In this document: piece by piece, positions 1-5,332 of the stretch
How the letters are laid out: every line of letters starts with the position of its first letter
Position numbering within the stretch: position 1 is the first letter of the stretch
NCBI GenBank assembly: GCA_964633465.1
Contig: CAZWGB010000071.1
Location: 1 to 5,332, forward strand
Length of the DNA: 5,332 nt
Origin: DTSX01 sp964633465
GTDB lineage: Bacteria > Pseudomonadota > Gammaproteobacteria > Steroidobacterales > UBA11654
Direction of reading: 5' to 3'
Translations under genes and position numbers: made by a program
Notes under the pieces: generated by a model
The model's input: the letters and a program-made list of their open reading frames with translations, nothing else
What the model was told of the DNA's origin: nothing
Database searches by the model: none

Positions 1-152
1 TCGGCAATTAACTGTGCTGCTTTGAGTTCATATTGATGTCTTTGCCCGTAATCAATGCTCAATGCAAAACAACTGCAAGCATTGGATTTTGCAATAGCCA
101 AGGCAGTGGCAGAATCCATTCCCCCGGAAAGCAATACAACCGCTCTAGCCAT
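1..152 (-). CDS. queC: QueC, 7-cyano-7-deazaguanine (preQ0) synthase, 5' part only
   Basis: QueC is a cytosolic ATP-dependent enzyme that converts 7-carboxy-7-deazaguanine plus ammonia to preQ0, the step right after QueE in the queuosine pathway. Only the first 50 codons are present; the gene runs off the left edge. Reading the minus strand from the ATG at 152, the N-terminus shows the ATP-pyrophosphatase PP-loop SGGMDS at residues 9-14, preceded by the hydrophobic strand AVVLL, and the family motif DYGQRH at residues 34-39. Both are characteristic of QueC. The start lies 4 bases after the queE stop. A modest ribosome binding site (GGAAG, 161-165) sits 8 bases upstream, inside the last codons of queE, so translation is probably coupled. 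Nothing is broken in the visible part. Other PP-loop enzymes are unlikely given DYGQRH and the queE neighbour. The zinc-binding cysteines expected near the C-terminus are outside the window. Confidence 0.95.
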   Translation of the reverse strand, partial: MARAVVLLSGGMDSATALAIAKSNACSCFALSIDYGQRHQYELKAAQLIA

Positions 153-156
153 AGTT

Positions 157-807
157 TTATCTTCCCGGTTGGTTATTCCATAAAATTTTATGGATTTGCA
201 TTTGAAACCTAATAGGTAATTGATCAGCTAAAATCCACTCAGCTAAGTCCTTTGGATCCAATGATTCAGAGCATGGAGAGAATAGTACTGGACATACATC
301 ATTAATTTTATATTTTTCGATAATTGCTTTGGACCATTGGTAATCTTCTCGACTACAAATTACAAATTTCAGCTCATCAGATTCTTTAAGTACTCCTATA
401 TTTTCCCACCTGTTTTTTGTTGATTCATCTGAATCAGGAGTTTTAATATCCATGATGATTTTGATCCGCTCGTCAATTCCTTCTAAACTTATTGAACCAC
501 CGGTTTCAAGGCTTACGTGGAAATTTAAATCAGCCAAGTCTTTTAGCAGTTTTTTTGAGTCTGACTGCGCCAAAGGCTCTCCTCCCGTTACACATACATC
601 TTTGCAATTAAATTTTGTAACTTGGCGAATAATATCCTCAAAAAAAATTTTCTTACCTCCATAGAAAGCATAGCTAGTATCGCAGTACTGGCATCTTAAC
701 GGACAACCTGTTAGGCGTATAAAAACTGTTGGAAGACCAATTTTTGATGTCTCTCCTTGTATAGAAGAAAAGATCTCGGTAATTCTCAAGCTCTTTTTTT
801 TAAGCAT
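157..807 (-). CDS. queE: QueE, 7-carboxy-7-deazaguanine synthase (radical SAM)
   Basis: QueE is a cytosolic radical SAM enzyme that contracts the ring of 6-carboxy-tetrahydropterin (made by QueD) to 7-carboxy-7-deazaguanine, the substrate of QueC. The 216-residue product is close to the usual length (E. coli QueE is about 223). It has the N-terminal signature FSSIQGE (13-19) and the three cluster-binding cysteines C35, C39 and C42 in the compact CxxxCxxC form GCPLRCQYCDT. The SAM-contacting TGGEPL is at 74-79, ETGG at 101-104, DIKTPDS at 120-126, and the proteobacterial C-terminal motif HKILW is near the end. The ATG at 807 lies 3 bases after the cpoB stop with no visible Shine-Dalgarno sequence, so initiation probably depends on ribosomes finishing cpoB. 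Codons 3-5 contain a run of eight A on the coding strand (794-801), and a T8 run lies at 640-647; the frame is intact at both. The assignment is secure from motifs and from queC downstream. Confidence 0.97.
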   Translation of the reverse strand: MLKKKSLRITEIFSSIQGETSKIGLPTVFIRLTGCPLRCQYCDTSYAFYGGKKIFFEDIIRQVTKFNCKDVCVTGGEPLAQSDSKKLLKDLADLNFHVSLETGGSISLEGIDERIKIIMDIKTPDSDESTKNRWENIGVLKESDELKFVICSREDYQWSKAIIEKYKINDVCPVLFSPCSESLDPKDLAEWILADQLPIRFQMQIHKILWNNQPGR

Positions 808-810
808 GTT

Positions 811-1563
811 TTATTGTGCTGTTGAATTTATTATTTTTAACTTTTGGACAGCCAAACGAGCAACTGAAGTATTTGGATATTGATTTGTAACTAGATTTAA
901 AATTTGCTTGGCTCGCTCAAAATTACCCAACTCAAAATAACAAAATCCAGACTTGAGAATTGTTTCGGGTATTTTCCCTGAATCAGGAAACTGTATTTGT
1001 ATACTCTCAAACTCTTCTAATGCTTTTAAGTAAGCTCTTTGAGCATAATACGTCTCTGCCAACCAGTATTTAGCATCATCAAGAAACTCGCTTTCCTGAT
1101 ACAATTCAATGAATGAGATAAATGAATTCCTGGCTGTTTCATAATCCCCTTCCTTTAACAATTCGAATGCAGCTTGATAATCTTCTCTACCCAATTGGCT
1201 CATTAGATTGCTCTTATTAACAACATTTTTTTCAATTTCTTCTTTGCTTACTAATGCGATTTGCAACCTAGAAACTGTTGCTTCTAATTCGTTAACTTTT
1301 GAAGATATCTTTTCAAAAGTCTTTGCATTTTCATCAGATAACTTAGTTATATTTAAAGTTATATTTTCTAAGTTTTTTTCGATATTTTGAAGAACCTTGC
1401 GTTCATCTGCTGGTAGTTCTTCTTTTCCAATTTTTAGTTTTTTTTGCTCTTCATTTTGTGTATTTTTTTGAAATAAGAGATTTTTTTCAAGTGTGCTGCA
1501 TCCTGATAGGAAAATAGAAATCACTATTATTAGAACATTTAATCTGACACTTTTATCTAACAC
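811..1563 (-). CDS. cpoB: CpoB/YbgF-like protein, predicted lipoprotein with coiled coil and TPRs
   Basis: In E. coli CpoB is a soluble periplasmic protein that interacts with TolA and PBP1B and coordinates peptidoglycan synthesis with outer membrane constriction. This 250-residue protein has the same order of parts. There is an N-terminal export signal, then a heptad-like coiled coil at about 58-104 (I61, L65, I68, I72, L75, then I86, V90, L93, V97, L100, L104). The C-terminal half begins near REDYQAA (126) and carries about three TPR-like repeats (128-161, 165-198, 202-235). The signal ends in a lipobox, LSGC, with Cys22 followed by Ser. This predicts a lipid anchor and, by the Lol sorting rule, outer membrane retention. 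The start is GTG at 1563: an in-frame TAA lies two codons upstream and no downstream ATG would keep the signal. No clear ribosome binding site is seen. queE and queC follow, as in many tol-pal-ybgF clusters, but lptG is upstream instead of pal. A generic TPR lipoprotein such as BamD is less likely given the coiled coil and neighbours. Confidence 0.85.
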   Translation of the reverse strand: MLDKSVRLNVLIIVISIFLSGCSTLEKNLLFQKNTQNEEQKKLKIGKEELPADERKVLQNIEKNLENITLNITKLSDENAKTFEKISSKVNELEATVSRLQIALVSKEEIEKNVVNKSNLMSQLGREDYQAAFELLKEGDYETARNSFISFIELYQESEFLDDAKYWLAETYYAQRAYLKALEEFESIQIQFPDSGKIPETILKSGFCYFELGNFERAKQILNLVTNQYPNTSVARLAVQKLKIINSTAQ

Positions 1564-1581
1564 AATTTAAAACGCATAGCA

Positions 1582-2652
1582 TCATCGTTGAATTATTCTG
1601 AACACAGAATAAACAGCCAAAGATAATAAAATAGTTGGTAACCATCCTGCCAATATTGGATTAATATTATAAACTTGGGAACTCTCAACCACAGTGCTTT
1701 CAATGAGAAAGTATATAAGGCCAATAATTACACCTAAGAGAATTCGATATCCAGTTCCTCTTGTTCTTAAGAATCCTAATGAAAAAGGCAGCGCTAATAA
1801 ACACATTATAGGCAGGGCAAATATGGATGCAATTCTTGATTGAAAAGCTGTACTGTAAAGATCGGAATCAAGACCATTACTTTCTAGATAGTTAACAAAC
1901 CTATAGAGTTCAATCATATTCAAATTTTTTGGTTTGACTACTGTTAAGCTAACTAAATCTCTATCCAGTTTTGTTTTTTCTATTTTGTATCGCGAAGATT
2001 GTTGCGAAATTCCATTTTCACTGAATACAGTTTCTTTTAAGTTACTCAGAATCCATTGATTATCATCATCAATGCCTGCAGAAGATGCTCTGGAGATTTT
2101 TGATAATTGAGAAAATGTTTTAAGTTCATAAATCGTGACATTTCCAAAACTTTTATTTTCCTCCAGTAGATTTATATTAATAATTTTATCGCCTTCCTTG
2201 AGCCATATCCCGCCAGTATTACCTAAGCTTGAATATTGAAATTTACTAATGGTTCTATATTGATCTGCATATCTTTCCATGGAAGGTGAGATGTACTCCC
2301 CTAAACTCACCGTAAAAAAACACAATATTAACCCAGAAGAAAATACTGAAATACCCAACCTTTGAAGTGAAACACCTGATGAAAGTAGAACAATGAGTTC
2401 GCTATTTTTACTCATTAATCCCAGTCCGAGTAGACTGCCAATGAGAATGATAATTGGCATCAATTGAAAAATTGAGCTAGGTAGTTTTAAAAGCGTATAT
2501 TGAATAGCTTGATTTACACCGTAATCACCGGTTCCAATGTCGTTTATCTGGCCCACAAAATCAACAAAACCTGAGAGAGCAACAAATACAAACAACACTA
2601 TCAAGGTCATCTCTAAAATAGCTCTAAAAACATACCAATCAAACAATTTCAA
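1582..2652 (-). CDS. lptG: LptG, LPS export ABC transporter permease
   Basis: LptG pairs with LptF and two LptB ATPases in the inner membrane to extract lipopolysaccharide and pass it to LptC and the periplasmic LptA bridge. The 356 residues match the family's usual length (about 360) and YjgP/YjgQ plan. Membrane segments lie at about 12-34, 60-80 and 98-119, followed by a periplasmic beta-jellyroll domain at about 125-268, then segments at about 274-295, 302-322 and 333-352. The cytoplasmic loop after segment two, SKNSELIVL with E85, matches the coupling helix that contacts LptB (E88 region in E. coli LptG). GEYISP (118-123) corresponds to the conserved GEWVAP of E. coli. The start is TTG at 2652, chosen because a strong GGAGG lies 9 bases upstream and the next Met (15) is inside the first membrane helix. 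LptG rather than LptF is indicated by its place second in the pair and its resemblance to E. coli LptG (LSG..FV.Q, SELIVL). Confidence 0.96.
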   Translation of the reverse strand: MKLFDWYVFRAILEMTLIVLFVFVALSGFVDFVGQINDIGTGDYGVNQAIQYTLLKLPSSIFQLMPIIILIGSLLGLGLMSKNSELIVLLSSGVSLQRLGISVFSSGLILCFFTVSLGEYISPSMERYADQYRTISKFQYSSLGNTGGIWLKEGDKIININLLEENKSFGNVTIYELKTFSQLSKISRASSAGIDDDNQWILSNLKETVFSENGISQQSSRYKIEKTKLDRDLVSLTVVKPKNLNMIELYRFVNYLESNGLDSDLYSTAFQSRIASIFALPIMCLLALPFSLGFLRTRGTGYRILLGVIIGLIYFLIESTVVESSQVYNINPILAGWLPTILLSLAVYSVFRIIQR

Positions 2653-2655
2653 TAT

Positions 2656-3738
2656 TCATTTCCTCCAGGGCAATATACGTTGAAAAAATCTATAATTAAT
2701 TAAAAGCATGAAAATACCAAGTAATAAAGCTATTACATGCACCCACCATAAACCATAGATCTCAGGTGTAACTCCTTCTTCAAACCAAACCCTAGCAGCA
2801 CCCAAGCAATTGGCATAAATCATATAGATAAGAATTCCAAGTATAAGTCCAGTATAGCGACTGTCTCTTGGAGAACTTTTACTCAAAGGTATCGCCAAAA
2901 AAACTAGAATTATTAAGGCAATGGCTGGAGAAATTCTCCACTGAACTTCCGCCATTGCCTCCAACGAATTTTTCTGTATTAAGCTGCTAAGTTGTTCTGA
3001 AGATAAATCAATTTTTTTACTTTGATTTGTGTTAATCGACAATGGTAGTTGATGTTCGGAAAATTCTAAAATTCTAAAATCTAAATCTCCAGGCTTTCCC
3101 TCATATCGGTAACCATTATAAAAAACCAATAAATTTCCAGAATTTTGTGTACCGAGAATCTCTGCTGTTTCTGAAACGATTACGTTGACGTTGTTTCTAA
3201 TTTCTTGTTGCACAAAAACATTGATCAATTGGTCATTCTCTAATCGATCTTCGGAATACATAACAGATCCATTATTCAGAGTAACAAATCGACCTGGTTC
3301 CAAAAAATCAATTCCAAGATTGAGCAATGCATTTTGCCTTGAAAAATCCATGTTTTTTCTAGCATCAGGAGCCAAATAACTGGAAACCAAACCCAGAATA
3401 AAAGCCAACAGTAAAGCAGGTAGTATTAAAGGACGATAAAGTGATAGAGGCCCTACTCCAGAAGCCATAATTGCAGCCATTTCACTATCTTTATAGAGTC
3501 GACCAAAAACCAACAAAATAGCTAAAAAACTACTGAGAGGTAATAAGATCGTAAGATACTCAATTGATGAATATAAAAGTAACTCTGCGATCACATTACC
3601 TGAAAGGTTTCCAGATGAAGCATCCCCTAATATTTTTGCAAACTGATTGGTTACTAAAATGGCAAGTAAAATCAATGTGACGCCCAACCATGCCTGAGCA
3701 ACTTCTTTGAAAAGGTATTGGTTGATTATTTTTCGCAT
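2656..3738 (-). CDS. lptF: LptF, LPS export ABC transporter permease
   Basis: LptF is the partner membrane subunit of LptG in the LptB2FG lipopolysaccharide exporter. The chosen product of 360 residues has segments at about 15-36, 62-80 and 100-123, a periplasmic jellyroll domain from about 130 to 262, and segments at about 269-287, 296-316 and 328-349. The loop YKDSEM (82-87, E86) matches the coupling helix YTESEI of E. coli LptF, and the region WRISPAI...IPLS at the fourth segment is also family-like. The open frame extends 8 codons further to a TTG at 3762. I prefer the ATG at 3738 because AGGAA lies 10 bases upstream and the product then begins MRKIINQYLFKE, matching MIIIRYLVRE of E. coli. 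It is the first gene of the minus-strand operon. Its last codons contain the lptG ribosome binding site, and 3 bases separate the two genes, implying balanced, coupled translation of subunits needed one to one. Confidence 0.96.
   Translation of the reverse strand: MRKIINQYLFKEVAQAWLGVTLILLAILVTNQFAKILGDASSGNLSGNVIAELLLYSSIEYLTILLPLSSFLAILLVFGRLYKDSEMAAIMASGVGPLSLYRPLILPALLLAFILGLVSSYLAPDARKNMDFSRQNALLNLGIDFLEPGRFVTLNNGSVMYSEDRLENDQLINVFVQQEIRNNVNVIVSETAEILGTQNSGNLLVFYNGYRYEGKPGDLDFRILEFSEHQLPLSINTNQSKKIDLSSEQLSSLIQKNSLEAMAEVQWRISPAIALIILVFLAIPLSKSSPRDSRYTGLILGILIYMIYANCLGAARVWFEEGVTPEIYGLWWVHVIALLLGIFMLLINYRFFQRILPWRK
2662..2666 (-). promoter_or_regulatory. Ribosome binding site of lptG inside the lptF 3' end
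   Basis: The coding strand reads GGAGG, a full Shine-Dalgarno core, 9 bases before the TTG at 2652. It overlaps the final Trp-Arg codons of lptF. It decides the non-ATG start of lptG. The ATG hidden in the lptF stop region (AAATGA) is out of frame and reaches a stop after six codons. Confidence 0.85.
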
Positions 3739-3748
3739 ATACGAAAGA

Positions 3749-3753
3749 TTCCT
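3749..3753 (-). promoter_or_regulatory. Ribosome binding site of lptF
   Basis: The coding strand reads AGGAA 10 bases before the ATG at 3738. It falls inside the possible TTG-initiated extension, which argues for the ATG and against the TTG at 3762, in front of which no purine-rich site is seen. Confidence 0.65.
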
Positions 3754-3761
3754 ATTAATCA

Positions 3762-3787
3762 AAAAATAAGATTCATACTTATATTTT
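3762..3787. repeat. Imperfect AT-rich inverted repeat in the lptF leader
   Basis: The left arm AAAAATAAG (3762-3770) is complementary to the right arm CTTAT-A-TTTT (3778-3787) with one unpaired A at 3783 and a 7-base spacer. The match is visible directly. With a single G:C pair, any RNA hairpin would be weak, so if it does anything it may be an operator-like dyad. It sits just upstream of the lptF ribosome binding site and overlaps the candidate -10. A chance match in AT-rich DNA is quite possible. Confidence 0.35.
3778..3783 (-). promoter_or_regulatory. Possible -10 element for the lptF operon
   Basis: On the minus strand the hexamer reads TATAAG, five of six matches to TATAAT. It would start transcription near 3771, giving a leader of about 33 bases before the lptF ATG. 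The hexamer 17 bases upstream (TGTAAA) matches the -35 consensus at only three positions. In DNA this AT-rich, such hexamers arise easily by chance, so this is a weak call. The element overlaps the right arm of the dyad at 3762-3787. Confidence 0.25.
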
Positions 3788-3900
3788 TATCCCTTTATCA
3801 TTTACACTACACACAAGATAAAAAAATTACTAGATTGATTCAATTTTCAATAAAATGATCCAGTGATTTATTCTTTTACATTTTATTTTTTTAATTTAGA

Positions 3901-3906
3901 GAGGTG
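3901..3906 (+). promoter_or_regulatory. Ribosome binding site of pepA
   Basis: GAGGTG precedes the ATG at 3910, matching six consecutive bases of the consensus complementary to the 16S rRNA 3' end. The GAGG core is 5 bases from the start codon, slightly close but workable. It supports 3910 as the start of pepA. Confidence 0.75.
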
Positions 3907-3909
3907 CAA

Positions 3910-5332
3910 ATGAAATTCTCAATTAGCACAACAAAGATAACGGAAACAAAATCAAGTTGCTTAATCCTTCCAATATTTCAGGATGGTCAATTAAATAAAG
4001 CTACAAAGTTGATAGATGCTGCTAATGGAGGAATCATATCAGACTTTCAAAGTAACGGAGATATAAAGGGAAAAATAGGTCAATGTCGGATATTACCTGT
4101 CCAAAATAAACCCTATAAGAGAGTTGTATTGGTTGGTTGTGGTAAATACGAAGAATATTCAGAGAGTCGATATAAAAAAGCAATGGCCTCTGCTTTAAAA
4201 AAACTAGCTTCTACCAACCATAAATCTGCGACCAGTTTTCTTGCAACAGGACATAAATCCAACAAAAAAGTGGATTATCGTTCCGCACGTATTATGGCAG
4301 AAGTTTGGCATCAAATTAGTTATGAATATACTGCGACTAACTCAAAAAAAACAAAACGATTTGCCTTGAATACGTTCTCTTTAGGAACTAATGGTAGAAA
4401 AAGAAATCCTGAAATGAAAAAAGGATTGAATCACGGAAATGCCATAGGTTTAGCATCTAAAAAAGTTAGGTATCTTGGAGACTTGCCTGCAAATGTTTGT
4501 ACTCCTTCTTTCTTAGTTAAAGAAGCCAGAAAAATAGCATCTTCTCATTCAAAAGTTTCTTTGAAGGTTATTAATGAACCAGAGATGAAAAAACTCAAAA
4601 TGGGAGCTCTGTTATCAGTTACAGCTGGATCTGTGGAGCCTTCACGATTGATAATTCTTAACTACAAAGGTGGCAAATCAAATGAAAAACCGATAGCAAT
4701 TGTTGGTAAAGGGGTCACCTTTGATTCAGGTGGAATATCGCTAAAACCGGGACATAAAATGGATGAAATGAAATTTGACATGTGCGGTGGAGCAGCAGCA
4801 ATAGGTATTATTCAATCGGTTGCAGATCTTAGCCTACCTATAAACGTTATAGGTATTGTCCCTGCTTGTGAAAATCTACCCAGTGGCAATGCAACTAAAC
4901 CAGGTGATATTATAACCTCAATGTCTGGTCAAACCATTGAAGTACTCAATACCGATGCTGAAGGCAGGCTTATTCTGGCTGATGCACTTACTTACTGCCA
5001 ACGGTTTAAACCAAAATTAATTATTGATATGGCAACTTTAACTGGGGCTTGTATAGTTGCACTAGGTCAACATCTCTCTGGTCTAATGAGCAATTCTGAT
5101 GAATTAGCTAATAAGTTACTTGCAGCAGGAGAAGCAGCTGGTGATGGGACATGGAGATTGCCATTGGGTAAAAAGTACATGGATCAATTAAAAAGTAATT
5201 TTGCCGATGTTGGCAATATCAGTGGTGGTGCTGGTGGAGCAGGCACAGTAACTGCCGCTTGCTTCCTTCAGAAATTTGTGAACGACATTGAATGGGCACA
5301 TCTTGATATTGCAGGAGTTGCTTGGCTTGAAG
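3910..5332 (+). CDS. pepA: PepA, leucyl aminopeptidase (M17 family), 3' end cut by window
   Basis: PepA is a cytosolic hexameric two-metal aminopeptidase that removes N-terminal residues, notably Leu. In E. coli it also binds DNA, acting in Xer recombination at cer and in carAB repression. The frame is open from the ATG at 3910 to the window end, 474 codons, against about 500 in the family, so perhaps 25 residues are missing. The N-terminal domain (about 1-150) begins MKFSIS, like E. coli MEFSV. The catalytic domain shows VGKGVTFDSGGISLKPG with metal ligands K267 and D272 and catalytic K279, then D290 in MKFDMCGG, and the M17 signature NTDAEGRL (347-354) with ligands D349 and E351 and catalytic R353. 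Each is exactly three residues below its E. coli counterpart, so nothing is missing. It is divergent from lptF, the known gammaproteobacterial arrangement. Whether it binds DNA here cannot be read from sequence. Confidence 0.97.
   Translation, partial: MKFSISTTKITETKSSCLILPIFQDGQLNKATKLIDAANGGIISDFQSNGDIKGKIGQCRILPVQNKPYKRVVLVGCGKYEEYSESRYKKAMASALKKLASTNHKSATSFLATGHKSNKKVDYRSARIMAEVWHQISYEYTATNSKKTKRFALNTFSLGTNGRKRNPEMKKGLNHGNAIGLASKKVRYLGDLPANVCTPSFLVKEARKIASSHSKVSLKVINEPEMKKLKMGALLSVTAGSVEPSRLIILNYKGGKSNEKPIAIVGKGVTFDSGGISLKPGHKMDEMKFDMCGGAAAIGIIQSVADLSLPINVIGIVPACENLPSGNATKPGDIITSMSGQTIEVLNTDAEGRLILADALTYCQRFKPKLIIDMATLTGACIVALGQHLSGLMSNSDELANKLLAAGEAAGDGTWRLPLGKKYMDQLKSNFADVGNISGGAGGAGTVTAACFLQKFVNDIEWAHLDIAGVAWLE

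Larger units (their letters stand above)
3739..3909. promoter_or_regulatory. Divergent lptF / pepA intergenic region
   Basis: This 171-base, strongly AT-rich gap separates the two divergent transcription units and is the only place in the window where promoters for both are expected. Candidate elements are weak. TATAAG on the minus strand (3778-3783) could be a -10 for lptF, but only a poor -35 lies at the right distance. On the plus strand, TTTACA (3801-3806) resembles a -35 but has no matching -10 at 16-18 bases, and TAAAAT (3851-3856) resembles a -10 with a poor -35. A/T tracts are abundant. I see no coding frame, RNA gene or recognisable regulator operator here. Confidence 0.55.

Noticed and set aside
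452..664. Plus-strand open frame of 70 codons
   Set aside because: It lies wholly antisense to queE, whose motifs are clear. It has no ribosome binding site and no recognisable domain.
1208..1390. Plus-strand open frame of 60 codons, hydrophobic
   Set aside because: It is antisense to the coiled-coil region of cpoB. Its Phe/Leu/Ser richness is the expected mirror of a Lys/Glu-rich coiled coil, with no independent evidence.
3185..3379. Plus-strand open frame of 64 codons
   Set aside because: It is antisense to the periplasmic domain of lptF, with no initiation signal or familiar motif.
3834..3851. Short inverted repeat ATTGA...TCAAT (3834-3838 and 3847-3851) as an operator
   Set aside because: The 5-base AT-rich arms are too short to stand out from chance in this composition.
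3784..3900. T-rich stretches in the lptF-pepA gap as possible terminators
   Set aside because: There is no GC-rich stem before any T run, and the genes on both sides are transcribed away from this gap, so no terminator is expected.
1..5332. Mobile element, phage, defence system or other novel system
   Set aside because: All coding space is taken by conserved housekeeping families with intact motifs and uniform codon use. There are no transposase, integrase, terminal repeats, tRNA or spaced repeats.

Overview
This window looks like an ordinary chromosomal segment from an AT-rich gammaproteobacterium. The evidence is a recognisable lptF/lptG pair transcribed divergently from pepA, the arrangement known from E. 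coli and many relatives. Next to it is the cpoB(ybgF)-queE-queC block that in many gammaproteobacteria closes the tol-pal cluster. Codons favour A/T in the third position in every gene, and A/T homopolymers are common. I cannot name the genus. A marine or host-associated low-GC lineage is possible but unproven.

Layout: positions 1-3738 hold five minus-strand genes, read right to left: lptF, lptG, a lipoprotein form of cpoB, queE, and the first 50 codons of queC, which runs off the left edge. Gaps between them are 3, 18, 3 and 4 bases, so they very probably form one operon with translational coupling. Positions 3739-3909 are the only sizeable non-coding stretch, a very AT-rich divergent intergenic region that should hold promoters for both directions. 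Positions 3910-5332 hold pepA on the plus strand, complete at its 5' end and cut by the right edge shortly before its expected end.

Functionally, lptF and lptG encode the two transmembrane subunits of the LptB2FG transporter, which extracts lipopolysaccharide from the inner membrane. CpoB is an envelope protein that, in E. coli, links Tol-Pal constriction to peptidoglycan synthesis. QueE and QueC perform consecutive steps of 7-deazaguanine (preQ0/queuosine) synthesis. PepA is a cytosolic leucyl aminopeptidase, which in E. coli also binds DNA. The first three share an envelope theme. The que genes most likely ride along by inherited gene order.

I found no mobile element, RNA gene, CRISPR array or evidence of a new system. 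The main points worth a second look are the junction lptFG-cpoB-queEC without tol-pal, the predicted lipid anchor on CpoB, the non-ATG starts of lptG (TTG) and cpoB (GTG), and an AT-rich dyad in the lptF leader.
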